A stretch of 64,000 nt of DNA from NCBI GenBank assembly GCA_018894105.1, contig CM032120.1, positions 26,310,710 through 26,374,709 of the forward strand, given 5' to 3'. Position numbers and translations under genes: made by a program. The first letter of the stretch is position 1. Each line of letters begins with the position of its first letter. Origin of the DNA: Jacaranda mimosifolia (lineage: Eukaryota; Streptophyta; Magnoliopsida; Lamiales; Bignoniaceae). The notes beneath the pieces are model-generated. The model had not been told where the DNA came from and did not search any database. It worked only from the letters and a program-made list of their open reading frames with translations. Positions 47,410-61,028 of this stretch are shown here, in pieces.

Positions 47410-50400
47410 ATTTAGATGTGTGGGATTTCTGTTTCCGTTATTGTTCTCTGGTGGAAATCAGGGCAAAGATGAACGATTTCACGAAACCTTTTTTACTTGA
47501 TTTAGTGTCTTTGATTATCATATAATACTCTGTTACAACTGTTTCAGATTTTATATAACACATGTGGAATTACAATGGTTTCCAGATTTATGCTACAAAG
47601 TTTTAAGTTCAAGATTTTTGATATCTCCGTTGTGGATCTTGTTCTTGTATTAGGTGCTGCTCTTGATTGATTAAAGATCGTAAAGTCTGAGAATTTTATG
47701 ATCCAAGGATTTTATAATGAATCGTGATCTTGATTATTAATAATTTTTGTTTCTTTTTATTTTTCTTTAAACTCTTAGCCGGTGGTTAATATGTACCAGT
47801 CCAGAAACATTAATTATGAAAGCTTGAGAGACAAATTGTAATGGCCGAAAACCTTGTGTGCCGTGGGAGTAGGTGGAGTTAATTATCAACATTACTATTA
47901 TGCTGTCTAGGGTAATTTTTCTTTTCTTTCTTTCTTTTTTTTTTTTTTTTTTTTTTGTAAATACACATGTTAATAATTTAGTTAAAACTTTAATTTAAAT
48001 TTTCTCACATGTAGATGTGTAAGTTTCGATATTCAATCAGTCGCTATAAAATTCTATGCACCACATGAACTATTAAGCATGTCTTGAATCCTTAATTTAA
48101 TTCATCTTAAGTTTTGGACTTTCACCGAAGGCTTAGCTTAGACTCGCACTAGAAAGAGATGGTGTACGTAAAAATAAGCCTTTTTTTTTTTTTTTTCTCA
48201 TCAGGTATTGAATTTAAAAAGTACAAGAAAAGATAGGTTCAATTATCTTTCTAATCCACTGTAAAAAGAAAGATAACTGAAGGGTGGCACCATTAGTTGA
48301 GGGTTTTGTTCTAGAGCTCAACTAACTCGAGTCGGATCAACTGAAAAGGAGATAAAAAATAAAGTAAATAAAAAACATAGTTACATAGCATATATTCTTG
48401 AAGTGAAAAAACAAATGGAACATGAAGTTTGATAAGAGAATGCAAACTGCCTAAAGTTATGTCCGTTACAAAGATTTTGGTAAGGAAAAGAAGAGAAAAT
48501 ATTAAGGGAAATAATTTTGATTGTTCTGTTGGTAAATATTAGGGGGGGGGGGGGGGGAATTTGAGAAAAAATATAATAAAATTGGAGAAAATTCATTCTT
48601 CCTAAAATGGTGAGGAAAATATCATTTTTCAACACCTTTATCACCTCTATTCTTTTTTCTTTTGCTTTTTTTCCATTTTTTACTTAAACAACCAGACAAA
48701 ATTAAAATTTTATATTTTTTAAATTCTATGTTCCTTTTCCTATGCCTTTTTTTTTTTTTTTTTCTTACCAAAATCTTAAAACCAAGCAAAGTGTAAATCT
48801 ATGCTTTCTGGTCTATGTATAGAACCTCTGGGGCTTGCTTGCTTGATTATTCTCAACATGGACTGATGATTTGGGTTGGATATTATTTTTCTTGCATTAT
48901 TAAAACTTAAAAATTGGACAGAGATTGGTGTACAAATCCTAGCATAGATTATACTTCGAACTCTAAAAACTTGTGATGGTTTTCCTTTTCCATGGTGAAG
49001 ACCTTCCTTCTCTTACAGCTTTTCTTCCAGTCTTCTTTTTCTGGTTAGCTTCCTTTTCTTGGTTGTGTTTATAATTTAGGCCACCCTTCAACTTCAATTG
49101 CCACATTATTATTATTAAAGGCCACAAATTCCAGTGGCATAAGTCTCTTCTATTATGTGGGAGATTAGGAGTTCGAATCCAAATTGACTCCTTATATGTA
49201 TAAAAATATGCAGTTTGTACTTCAATTTATTTGATTCGAGTTCAATAATAAAATAAATTTGTCATTGTAAGTTCTAAAAAGGGGGGAGGGGGGGGGGCAC
49301 AAATGGTCAAGTTGGGCATGATTTGGATCTAACTGGAATGAGATAAAAATTGATTGAGATGAATATCGATTTAGATAGGGGTGTTGAAAATGAGTTATAT
49401 TGAGAATGAATTGAGTTAGTCTAATTGGGTACAATGTCAAGAAATATTTTGATTCATTTTGCACATCTAAAAAATTAATTTAAAAAGATAATAGTAATAT
49501 CAATATATATTTTACACTTTATCTAATATAATTTAAAATATAATTAGACGATTTATTAATTCTCCACATAATTCGTAATTGCATCAAAAAACTAATTATA
49601 ATGAATACTTGTTTCATGAAATAAAATTGATAGTTTTGAAAGAAATTAAACAATTGTTACATCATCTATTGGTTTTCCATTTCAAGAATTAACAAAAGTG
49701 ACTGCGTGCCAGTCTTATTAGTTACATGCAATAAATTCAAAAGACTTTTCCTCAATTAATAAATACAATGTTTGTCCACAAAACTTTAATATATTATTCA
49801 TGTACGAAAATTAGTATCATGAAAGAATATTGGACAACTAATTCATTAATATGTTCAGAGCTTAAGATGCCTACTTTAATCTAAAATTGTTAATAATTCA
49901 AAAACACAAGACTTTGATAAAAATAAGGTACTATAAATAACATAAGTTTGTGATTATTAATTTAAAACAATTTTTTAAATAAATTATTGAATTTTAGTTA
50001 AATTTTTTATATCAAATCCATGTTGGATCCACCTAAACTAGAATCATACAACCCATTTAAATCCAATCCAATTAGACTCATTTTCAAAATCTAAGAACCC
50101 AAAATATTGAGTTAGGTTGGACCACAATTGTTCATTTGATTTTCGGATGGGACTTTGAACTGATACATATAGTCCATTATACTACATTTAATTACATAAT
50201 TTTACTTTTCTAAATATAAGAAAAATAAACACATAAGTAAAATAAAAGATAAAATATATATTAAAATAAAGAATTTAAAGTGAGGCATGCAGAATACTTC
50301 ATAATCATGTTGATATCACAAATGGCTTTGTTTTTTCAAAATTCTTTCCAATCTCATAAATAAAACAAAATATATTTCAAAACATACAAATTTTTGCCCA

Positions 50401-50860
50401 AAATTCTTTAACAAAATTTTTTATAATCGTTTTAAATTTTTAAATCAATAAAAAAAGAATTTACATGTAATTATATCTTTTGCCATTATTTTGTACTGAT
50501 ATGTAATGCATATATTTGATGAGATGTTAATGTGCCATTGCTTATCAAATAAAAATTTATATAAAAATATATTTATAATTCAAAATATTTTTTAGAAAAC
50601 TAAAATCACATATAATTTTATTATTAACACAAATGTATTTTCCCAAAATACTACCTAGAAAATATATGGTACAAAGCAAAATCCAGTGTCCATCTGTCAA
50701 GCCCAACCATCCAAAGTCCATAATCCCAAACAGAGAAGCAATCAGAAGAAACAAATCTGCGCCATCCGTTCAATTCGCGATGAGGATTGAGGTGGCCCAC
50801 TTTCCTTGTTTTTATTTGTAAATCGCAATCTACCTCTCGGCCGTCGCTCTTTATCATACT
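47410..50860. other. Intergenic DNA, AT-rich with homopolymer runs
   Basis: The first ~300 bases likely include the 3' UTR of the MEE9-like gene. Poly-T runs (about 47937-47956, 48180 and 48748) and a G run of about 16 at 48542 are present. No gene is visible. A tRNA-like patch at 49133-49186 is listed separately. The last ~250 bases before 50957 should hold the AKR2 promoter and 5' UTR. Confidence 0.55.
49133..49186 (+). repeat. Possible SINE fragment with pol III boxes
   Basis: agtggcataagtc resembles an A box, and ggagttcgaatcc about 35 bases later is a good B box (GGTTCGAANCC type). Together they suggest the head of a tRNA-derived SINE. No tail or target duplication was found. Confidence 0.35.
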
Positions 50861-50956
50861 AAAATTCTAATCGTAAACCCTTTTTCTTGTACCTCATATC
50901 TGTTTCGTGTACACTCTGAAAACCTCTCCAAGCAAAGGATCTGACCCTCTTCCACC

Positions 50957-53900
50957 ATGTCTGAGGTACCGTTGCGAATTCCTTGTTCAATTTGATTTAA
51001 TTTTGTTGAGAATTAATTTTCTAGTTCGGCTTTGTTGAGTTCGATTTTTACGTGATTTAATGGTTAGATTAGATACTTTTATTGCTGATTGGTTTTTTGT
51101 TTTAATTTCGTTTTTTAAATACAGTTTCATTAGTTGAAGTGAATTTGGAGTTTTCATGTGTTTGCAGCTGATGTACTGACGTTTTCAATTTTCTCCCTTT
51201 TTGTGATTTTTTTGGGGGATTTTACAGGCATCAAAAACTCCTCTGGTCCCTAAAGATGGTGAGCTTATCTTTCATCAAAGTTTATACTTACGCACTTGCG
51301 AGTGTTTTTTCGATATGTTCATCGGTGGGAATTGCGATTGAGTGTTATTAGCGGGGAAATGTCACTTTTTATGGGATTGATGAGGGCGCACATAAGATTT
51401 GTTTGAAATATAGCCTTTTGATGTTTCTTTAAGCAACTATTCAGCTGGTGTATGTTTCATTATTTTGAAGCCCTCAATGATGTTTGACTGTTTTTTAACT
51501 ATCTGAAAAATTGCTGTTTTCTCTCTTCAGAGGAGAAGTCTGATGCAGCCCAGAGTACAACTTCTGCAGAGACACCATCTGGACAGAGAAGAGCAACCCC
51601 TTCATCAGTTGCTGGAATGCCATCAGTTGCTGGAATGCCAAATCCCTTTGATTTCTCAGCTATGACTGGACTACTTAATGTATGTATATCTTCCTCTTCC
51701 TCTCAGTCCTTTCTTAGAGTGAAAAGTGTTCTCTAGATGTCGAACTCATAGCATAGTTAATACCATCTTGGTAAAGGACAAACCGGGTAGGAACTTTATT
51801 ACATCTCAGTCTTAAAGCTCTTGCACTAATATTACACTAAAAAGCGATTTTTCAATTTATAAGCTCGCAATTAGTTTTCTTGTTCTGTTTTTGGTAGATC
51901 TGTTTGTTTAAACTACTATTTGATCTCCCTAATAGAACTTCTAATTAAAAAAAGAGCTTTTAGTTTGTTTTGTGTTGTGTGTCTTGCAAATTTAGAAGTT
52001 AGAATTTTAATCAGGTTGTCACACTGAGAAGAATGAGCTGTTATATTGTGGCATACTATACAAGACATGAAGCACTTTTATTCCTAAGATATTTGTGTAT
52101 ACTGGCAATGATACTTCTATGGTGTTTCTCTTACACTGTTTACTGAGTTTATTATGTGTGTGTGCAGGACCCAAGCATCAAGGAATTAGCCGAACAGATA
52201 GCAAAGGATCCTTCATTTAATCAGATGGCAGAACAGCTTCAGAAAACTTTTCAAGGTCCTGCAGTTGAAGATAGTATCCCCAACTTTGATACCCAACAAT
52301 ATTATTCAACAATGCAACAAGTCATGCAAAATCCACAATTTATGACCATGGCTGAGAGGCTTGGTAACACATTAATGCAGGTATTCCTTGGTTTGATATT
52401 CATGACTCTGGTAAAATGTTTTCTAGGATGTAGCTGTCACTAGCACTCTAGCAGGTGTATCATTCTATTTTCTACAGGATCCGGCCATGTCTGGCATGCT
52501 TGAGAATTTGACAAATCCAGCCAATAAAGAACAACTTGAAGAACGAATGGCACTTGTCAAGGAGGATCCATCTTTGAAGCCTATTTTGGAAGAGATTGAA
52601 AATGGTGGTCCTGCTGCAATGATGAGGTTATACCTTTTTATGAGTTTCCTTAATTATATTTTGGTTTAGATTCTTTAGAAATACCTTCGTGATCCTCTTG
52701 GTCGGTCGAAATACCTTGAGAAGTAGAAAGAACTACAGTTGGCATTCCATCTAAAGTTCTAGGAGTTCTTTGGAGTAATAGATATGTAGTCCACCTAGTA
52801 CAATCCATTTGAGTTTTAAAATACTTCTATTAGGTATTTTCCTATTTCTTTTATGTTGATTCCTGTCAGTGACGTGTACTAAGTGTTTAGTCATAGGTTC
52901 AATGTTGATTTTCCAACTAATTGCGATTCTTCTGTCCTGAAAATTTATTATGATCAGGTACTGGAATGATAAAGAGGTTCTCCAGAAGTTGGGTGAAGCA
53001 ATGGGATTTGCTGTTGGAGGAGAAAGTGCCACATCTGCCAGAGATACCGCTGAAGATGAAACAGAGGAAGGAAATGAAGAGGAATCCATTGTTCACCATA
53101 CTGCTAGTGTTGGTGATGTGGAGGTACAGTACTGAGCAATTTTGCACTGAAAATTGTAAATATATCCATGGGTGCTTGTAAGGTCCCTGGAGTACCTGTT
53201 AACAAATGTTACACTTTGCTGGTGTTCGTCTTGAAAGTGTTTACAATCCTTGATAAGTGTGCTGCACTGCTTATTATTGTTATTGAATTGCGTTTTTTGC
53301 TTATATGTTTCCTGTTAAGTTGTAGTGTATCCTAGAGTAACTTCTTTAAATTAACTCGACTTGCTTTTATGGAACAATTAGGGCTTGAAGAAGGCTCTAA
53401 CTGGTGGTGCTGATAAGGACGAAGAAGATTCTGAGGGAAGGACTGCATTGCATTTTGCATGTGGATATGGCGAGGTACTAGAAATTGTGATTGACTTTAT
53501 ATATCTCAGTCTGGATCCACACAGCTCAGCCTCTATGCTACTTGATTGGCTTCTTTTTGAGCTTTGAAGTTTCTATAGAACGAGTGATAGCTTTGCCTAG
53601 ATTTTCTTATGCTGTTGGCATTCTTTTCTTCTCTGTTATCTTGTCTCCGTTCCTTTCATAACCACCTTTTCCTTCCCAGGTTAAGTGCGCCCAAGTTCTT
53701 TTGGAAGCTGGGGCTAAGGTGGATGCATTAGATAAGAATAAGAACACTCCTCTCCACTATGCTGCTGGTTATGGCAAGAAGGACTGTGTGGAGCTTCTGT
53801 TGAAAAACGGCGCTGCTGTGTAAGCCCTTTTCCACATTGCAATTGTTTCCTGCTGTTTTTTTGTGGGTGAACTCATCTGACCTTGCCTTTGGTTTGTGCA

Positions 53901-54001
53901 GCACTCTTCAGAACCTGGACGGGAAGACCCCTATTGATGTTGCTAAACTAAATAACCAAACTGAGGTACTGAAGCTCCTTGAGAAGGATGCATTTCTATA
54001 A
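50957..54001 (+). CDS. AKR2: Ankyrin repeat protein AKR2 (chloroplast outer-envelope targeting factor), nine exons
   Basis: Exons are 50957-50965, 51228-51258, 51531-51679, 52168-52380, 52478-52626, 52958-53123, 53382-53474, 53680-53819 and 53902-54001. They sum to 1050 bases and 349 residues, close to the Arabidopsis proteins. A low-complexity N-terminus is followed by STI1-like helical segments ([47 protein letters not shown]). An acidic linker ([19 protein letters not shown]) precedes C-terminal ankyrin repeats ([38 protein letters not shown]). AKR2 is a cytosolic factor that binds signal-anchored outer-envelope proteins such as OEP7 and chloroplast lipids, delivering clients to the plastid surface. 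The first coding exon has only nine bases (Met-Ser-Glu). It rests on a good donor and the in-phase join. Confidence 0.92.
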
Positions 54002-54347
54002 GTTGAAAGGCGTTTGTCCCGTTTTGTACACTTGCAAACTTGCCATGTTATAGGGTCAGTGTGGTATTAAACTCGTGTATTTTCATGAGCGGATGAGTGT
54101 TGGCATGCGTGTTGCCTTAAGTCATAACATATTTGCTTGTGTATGATCTTAACTTATCGGGATTCTTTAATTCAATTACATAAACTGAGTCTTCCAGGAA
54201 TGTATGACATTTCTTTGTTCGTTTGGCTGATTCATGCCTTAAATAATCACTTCATACTTTGAGCCAGCGAAGTGGTTAAGATGATGAGAAGAGTTTCTTG
54301 TGGTGTGCAATGATTTTATCCTATGTGGATTTGGATGGAGGCCACAT

Positions 54348-54383
<36 letters not shown>

Positions 54384-54393
54384 AGTACTACTA
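54348..54393. repeat. Trinucleotide microsatellite (ACT)n
   Basis: About 12 ACT units are interrupted once by acag, then two more follow. The site is a likely polymorphic marker. Confidence 0.92.
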
Positions 54394-55140
54394 CAACCCC
54401 TTGAAATTTACCGAACTACAAATAGATTAGTGTAATTTACTAAACTATAACTAGATTACAGTTCCTAGTTAACAATGTCTTGCCGGACGCAAGTAAAATT
54501 TCTATTGGATTTAACGCCCCAAAAATTGTTCATAAGCCAGAGAAAATTATTTATTTCAAAGCAGAACTAGATCTATTTGTGGGGGCATTAGGCCTGTAAA
54601 TCCTACCCATACTAGTACCTTAAAATAATCAAATAAAAATATTTTATATTTTATCATATTCTAAAATATTCAGAATGATAAAACTCCAACCCTACTCTAT
54701 CCTATTCTATCTTATTTTAACCTAAGATTCATTGAGTTTAGTTTATTGGGCTTATGTTTTTAATGTATATACTATTTTTCTCAGTATATACTAAAAAATT
54801 TATTTGGTATACAATACCCAAAAAAAAAGACAAAATCTATATTTAATTTAATTTAATCATTAAATTTAAATTAGTTAATCTTTATTTTTAATTTTTCATT
54901 CATTAAAATTCATTTTATTAATTATTTTATAAAAAATATTTATTCCGCTATTACTTAATATTGTTAATTTTATTAATGAAAACTATTCAATTGTTGCTAT
55001 TGCTATTCCAATTATAAAAAATAAAAATAAAAAGTTGCTATCGGTATATTAATTTTATTAATTTAATTTAATTTTTAATGAAGAAAATTGTTTAGTTGTT
55101 ACTGTTTATTCACATATTTATAATTTTTTATATAAAAAAG

Positions 55141-55552
55141 TTTATCATTAATATAAATTTGATTTCGGTATGGACAATTTTTAGGTTAATAGATTAAATG
55201 TAAGTATAAGACAGTGTGTAATTTTTGGGTATGAGTACATGAATAATTTATGGGTATACTCATACCCATTACATTTTCTTTAATAAGTATGTGTACGGAT
55301 ATGATATTTTGGGTTTGATTAGGGAATTATTACCCTACCCATTTATCATTAATATAAATTTGATTTCGATATAAACAATTTTTAGGTTAATAGATTAAAT
55401 TTAAGTATAAGGCAATGTGTAATTTTTGGGTATGGGTACATGAATAATTTATGGGTATAAATCCTACTCATACGCATTGCATTATCTTTAATAAGTATGT
55501 GTATGAATATGATATTTTGGGTTTGATTAGGGAATTATTATCCTACCCATTT
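55141..55552. repeat. Tandem direct duplication of about 201 bases
   Basis: Copy 1 (55141-55341) and copy 2 (55342 to about 55552) both start tttatcattaatataaattt. Both contain acaatttttaggttaatag and gtgtaatttttgggtatg, and both end gggaattattaYcctaccca. Copy 2 has small substitutions and a few extra bases. No coding sense is seen. Confidence 0.85.
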
Positions 55553-57544
55553 ACAAACCTATCCTGAATAAGGGAATGACAAGAAAACAGAATTGTCTTA
55601 ACAAAAGGGATCCAACAAACTTTGCAAGGAAGTTTAAAAGTTAAACAATAAGCAAATAAATATAAAGATAATGAGGGTATTTAACAGATGTCCGCCGCAT
55701 GCCTCTACCGAACTAATTTACAAAACTTTCATATCTACTATATAATAAGATAAGCTGCTTTATAGTTATAAAGTAGTGATTTTTATATTGCGAAACTAAA
55801 TTATAATTTATTTAAAGTAATTATAAAAAATAAATATTACTAACAATTAATTCTCCCTACTAAACGTGACTCTTTTCCCCATATATTTTTTATTTTTCCA
55901 TTATTTGTAACTCCTCGCTCTCCTTATTATTCATAACTCCCTTTTCAATCGCTTTTGCCATAGTTAGGGCTTTATAAGATTCTCCTTACGACTATCTATT
56001 AAAAGTCAAAATTGCAGTGAAAATAAACAAAAAGATATGTTATCCTTTATTATAATCTTAAAAAAATGTCATTTTGTTATATTAATTCGTTATATATTGT
56101 TTCTTTTGATTTAATAGCATCTTGGTTTATACAAATCTTTTAAATTGCATCATCATCTTTTTTATTATGTAAAATATCACATAATTTTCATGATAGTGAA
56201 CGAAAAATTTGCCAAAAAAAAGAAGAAGAAGAAGTTATTTAAATTTAAAAGTTACTCATGCAGACGGAATTGCATACAAAAGGCTGCTAGTTTGTTAAAA
56301 AAACATAGTCTTTTTCATATTCATATATATTGCCACATGCTACAATGAATTATCCAAAGTAAGAATACATAAGTGGAGAAATGAAATGATAGAATAATTA
56401 TTATCAGTGCATAGAATTTATGATAAATGGAAAAAAAATGGCTTTTTTTTCACTACGATAAATTTGAGAAAAGATAAAATGACTTTAATCAATCAAAGGA
56501 AAAGTTCTAAAACCCAAAATAAACTAAAGTTCAAAGAAAAGGAGTATGCATTAAAAAAAATTGGTTACTAAAAGAGCCATTTGTGTTGATTAATGCCGAG
56601 GTAATAGAAAAGAAAATAAATGAAATCCAGATATACATTCAAAAGCAATGTGAAATCATAAAAAAAATGAAAAAAGGTTAAAAATGAAATTAATTGATGC
56701 ACAAAAGAGAGGGAAGAAAAAAAAAAAAAAAACTCTAAGTATCACACATTTGAATTTCCATCAAATCTAAAGAAGGAAAAAAAAAAAAAAATCCCAAAAG
56801 GGGACATGTCATTGATCCTTTTTCTGGTTATTTTACATCATTTTATTTTTTATTTTTAATTTTGATTGAAACTTGAATTAGTGATATTTAGAGTTGGTTT
56901 TTCTTTTTTCTATTCGGTTTCATGCATCTATTTTTTTTTTTTTTTTTTTTTTGTTGATATTTTTTACAATCTTTTTTTTTCCCCATTCATTTTGTGTCTA
57001 TTACCTTAACATTAATTAGCACAGTTTAATTTTTTTAGGTAATAAAAAATTTCTTCTCTTAAACTTTAGGTTATTTTGACTTTCAATTTTTTTCTCCAAC
57101 TAGTTAAAGTCATTTCATTTTTACTCATATTCACGATGCTAAGAAAGACTTTTTTTTCTTTTTTTTTTCCATTTATTATAAATCATATGCACTCATAACT
57201 GTAATTATTGAATTAGTAGTGCTATAATAGCTTTATCTTACTTTTTTTTTTTAATTATAGTTTCTCTACTTATCATTCTCTCTTTGGATAATTTGCTTGG
57301 GTATTGGGATTATATAGAAGTGCAATTTTTTTTTTATTAATATATGGATGCTAGTTTTGATTAATAATTTCGTACTTTTGTTAACGTTAATCATCCCATT
57401 TCTTGTGTTGGCATGCATCATTTTATTTTTGTATTAAATATTCTCCCACCAATGGATATTATGATTCTTTCATTTCCTCATATGATTTGTTATATTTTAA
57501 TTTCATTATTTTTTTTGCAATCGTGAATAATGTGTAATTTCACC

Positions 57545-57549
57545 ATCAA
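57545..57549. other. Target site duplication ATCAA, left copy
   Basis: ATCAA directly precedes TGTAACACCC and is repeated exactly at 60401-60405. Confidence 0.85.
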
Positions 57550-60400
57550 TGTAACACCCTGAATTTTGAGATCCTAAAATAAAATAAAATATAAAATCGA
57601 TGAGTTTGGCTAGATTAATTTTGAGTTAGATTTAATTAAAATCTAGAAATAGATATTGACAATTGAGGGATTTGATCGTAAATAAGAGAAGGGATTGATC
57701 TTCTAAAATTATAAATTTTGGGGGCCAATGTGTGTGAATCAAAAGTCTAAGGACTTCAAAATAATTATATCTGGACCCAATTGCCTAGAAACAGAAATGT
57801 TAGGGGCCAATGTGTAAGAAATAAAAGTTGGAGGACTGAATTGTAACTTAGGGGCCAAACTGAAGGCGGTTAAAAATTTAAGGGGCTTAATTGAAGGCGG
57901 CCAGAAACTTTTGGGGTGGAAGTGAATAAACCGAAAAGTTCTTGGGGTGGAAGTGAATAAACTAGAAAGTACCTTATATATATATATAAGATTGAGGACA
58001 AAATTTTATTAAATTCTCAAAAAACCACCCAAACCAGCCCCAACTTTTAGACTACCGAAGAACGGCCGGAGAACACCAAACCGACCTTACAAAAAGCTTC
58101 CCCTCAACTCAAGGATCAAAACCATACCAAGAACACCCAAAACTACTGAACAAATTGCCGAAAAAATAAAGGCGACAACAGTGAATGGCGTGATTGGTGG
58201 TTTCGCCGCTTCTGACGACAAAAGTGGTCTGGAACCAGAGGGCTTTTGGTCGTGAGCTCATGGGCACCACGTGGTACCTTCAATTAGGAGTTCTAACCAG
58301 TGGTGGTGGATGAATTAAGGTGGCGGCGTCGTTAGGGCCACGCCGCTTGTTCGAATGGCCAATTAACGGCTTACGATGGGGTTTTGTTGGGCTCGGCGAG
58401 ATGCACAAGATGGTGGTGGTGGTCCTCATCTCCAACGGCTGTGCATGCGGCGGCTCTTGGGCAGTTGACATAGATTTAAATTTTGGACTTGTCTGGACTA
58501 TCCCCGCTTGAGATTGGATTTCAATTTGATCCAATTGGGTAAATTTCATATCGAATGTTAATTCGATTGATTTTTACTAATTCTAATTCAATATTTATTA
58601 AATTAAGATTATTGAAATGTAATTTCATTTGAGAAAATGATTAATTTGGTAAGTCGTGAACAAAATTGATTATAATCCTAAGTTTGGTAAATTAAGAAAA
58701 ATTGATTTATAAAATTATATTCTTAGACCCGATAATATAGTATGTTGTGAATGAATATAGTTAAGCTTAATCTAAAAATTAAGCTATATGCATGTTGGCA
58801 CGGAAATGGATTATCCAACTTGGATATGAGAGACTCGCAAAACCTAACTAATTTAGGAACCTGAACCCTCATCATGTACCGTGAAATAAGTGAAGTGATG
58901 AGTGGAGTTTTTGGGAGTAGCCACTCAATAATTACTAGCTCAAAGTCTTAGAATAAGACAACCAAGGCCATGCTAATGGAATAAGATATCGTAAAATATT
59001 CATAAAGTGGCCCGGATAACTTGAGGGTTGAGTTGCTAAGAGCATGTAAAGCTATTAAGATGGTTAGAGCTTTAAGATAACAAAAATGGGAATGATTGGA
59101 CTCAAGTAAGTAAAGTCTCGTAGTATTGAGAGTATCATGCATATGAAGATCAAGGTTATTTGAGATGAGATATAATTGAACTTGAGTTTCATAGCAACAA
59201 ATACCTATTGAATCTTGGGACCCTAAATGAGACCATAATGACATATATCAATAATTCATTCATCAACTGATTAGTTAACGATTGCCACATTTAATTGTCT
59301 TAAACATTTAGATCTGAAATAGAGATTAACGGAATTGTGTCAGAATAACCCTGAGTTTAATAAAGATATCAACTATGTTTATACATACTTAAGACTTAGA
59401 AGATTAATAGGATGGTAACTCTAGTTATTTTATGACAGTTCTCGGTTTGACTAGGCAGCCAAGACTTGAGCGCCCATATAACTAGGGATTCCTTTGCTGG
59501 GAAAATAACATTTATATTTGTATTATGACCTTGCCGCTTTATTATGTTTGTATTGAGACTCAATGGTTGATGTTTGCTCGATCTATGTTGTTTTTTGGCT
59601 CGTGTGTTGGACCTGACTGTCTATCTGAACTGTTCTCCTTGACTGTAATTCTTGAGCTGTTATTATTCAAATTCTCAATCTTGCTTAATGTAATTTCTTC
59701 TCTTATGTATGTGTGTGTATATATATATATATATATTAGTAAATATGTCACTTTCGCTTGACGATTTATTTTTTCAATAGTTGTTCACCTATGCCATATT
59801 AACCTTTGATTCTTATATTGCTTTTGCTCCTCTTGACGATTTCTTTGTTAAAAACTGTTGTTCACTTATGCGATACTAACCTTTGATCCTTATATTGCTC
59901 TTGATAGTCTATTTGGACTTTTCTTCTTCTTTATCCATGATTCTTGAGCTATTCTTATTTAAACTTCTTACCCACTTAAAGTTGTTGCATCCTTGAACCG
60001 AATATCATGTTTACATAAGTTTTGATAAAATAAACTATTTGTGAAAGTTCACCACACATCGCCCCTTACACCAATTACGGCTCCTATTTGATTATGATTT
60101 ATATTAAATACATGTTCTATTATTGCAATGATTATTGAAGTGAGCTCAATATTAATTGCTTGATTGTGATGGCAAATCGGAAAGTTATTTGAAATGTTGT
60201 TGGACATGTTACATGATATTCATGAATGTACTTGAAACCCTTGGAGGTGGGCTTTGGGATCGGCTTCGAAAGACAACCCAGCGGAACGGAGCGATGGTGG
60301 TTGGTCTTTCGGCTGATACCCATACAAGCTGCACATATATAATCATGTCTCTTAGCCAGGTGGAAGTAGTTGTCTATGAGCAGGATAAGGCATTGCTACA
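57550..60400. mobile_element. Solo LTR of a Ty3/gypsy (chromovirus-type) element
   Basis: The stretch begins TGTAACACCCTG, the usual LTR start in Tekay/Del-type plant chromoviruses, and ends GGCATTGCTACA. It is flanked by perfect ATCAA duplications and is 2,851 bases long. A TATA tract (ccttatatatatatataag, about 57971-57989) and an internal tandem duplication (59757-59905) lie within. No coding domain, primer site or polypurine tract is present, as expected after recombination between two LTRs removed the interior. Orientation is inferred as plus from the TATA tract only. The open frames at 58280-58549 and 58320-58511 are inside the LTR. Confidence 0.85.
59757..59905. repeat. Internal tandem duplication of about 75 bases in the solo LTR
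   Basis: Both copies start cttgacgattt (59757 and about 59832), contain gttgttcac and aacctttgat, and end cttatattgct. The flanking ttcttgagct words at about 59650 and 59940 hint that the original duplication was longer. Confidence 0.7.
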
Positions 60401-60405
60401 ATCAA

Positions 60406-61028
60406 TCTTAATTTGACCATGCATTAGTTACTTAAAATAATTTAGTATAAAAATGTAATAAAGCACTAGACATCGGTTATCTAGCAAAAATGCATCAATT
60501 ATTTTGCAAATAATTTCATATACTTGCATGTCAGGAATCTTTTAATAATGTTTTACTTTTAGATGGACCACAAGCTGTCGTTCTATATATCAATGCCTAT
60601 TGAAATTTTTGCTTCATAATAGAATAATGAAATAAATGCTTCTAAAAAATAACATATACTATTAAAATATTATTTTAAATTTTATAAATTATAATTTAGT
60701 TAATGATTATGTGTTTACCACATGGTTTATGATAATATTTATATAAATTGCAGATTTCTCTATATTCTAGAGAGAAAAAAAAACAAAAGAAATAGAAAAA
60801 CTCCACAAGATTCTGGTATTGGATTAGGACCAAATCCAATAGGTTAACTCGTGGACAGGAAGCCCACACTTCTCAGGCCCAAGTAAAACTAATTTATACA
60901 CACAGTATTTCCTACTCGCACACAACTCTATGTCTCTATGTATACAGACATAGTTATATACTTCATTCATCCCCAAACATATTCATTCAACACACTGCGA
61001 AGTTTCTGCCCCGGCAATTTCCATAAGC
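60406..61028. other. Intergenic DNA and upstream region of the ARGLU1-like gene
   Basis: No gene is seen from 60406 to about 60900. From about 60930 the sequence becomes less AT-rich and carries the likely promoter and 5' UTR of the downstream gene. Confidence 0.5.

Larger units (their letters stand above)
54002..57544. other. 3' flank of AKR2 and AT-rich intergenic DNA
   Basis: About 54002-54230 is the likely AKR2 3' UTR. Beyond that no gene is seen. The region includes a trinucleotide microsatellite, a 201-base tandem duplication and many poly-A and poly-T runs (for example 56930-56952). The frame at 56145-56348 is AT-rich and featureless. Confidence 0.6.

Noticed and set aside
54255..54345. 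tRNA-like sequence agccagcgaagtggttaaga
   Set aside because: It has an A-box-like start, but no convincing B box or cloverleaf can be found downstream.
58280..58549. Overlapping frames on both strands in a GC-richer patch
   Set aside because: The patch lies inside the solo LTR and the frames match no family I recognise.
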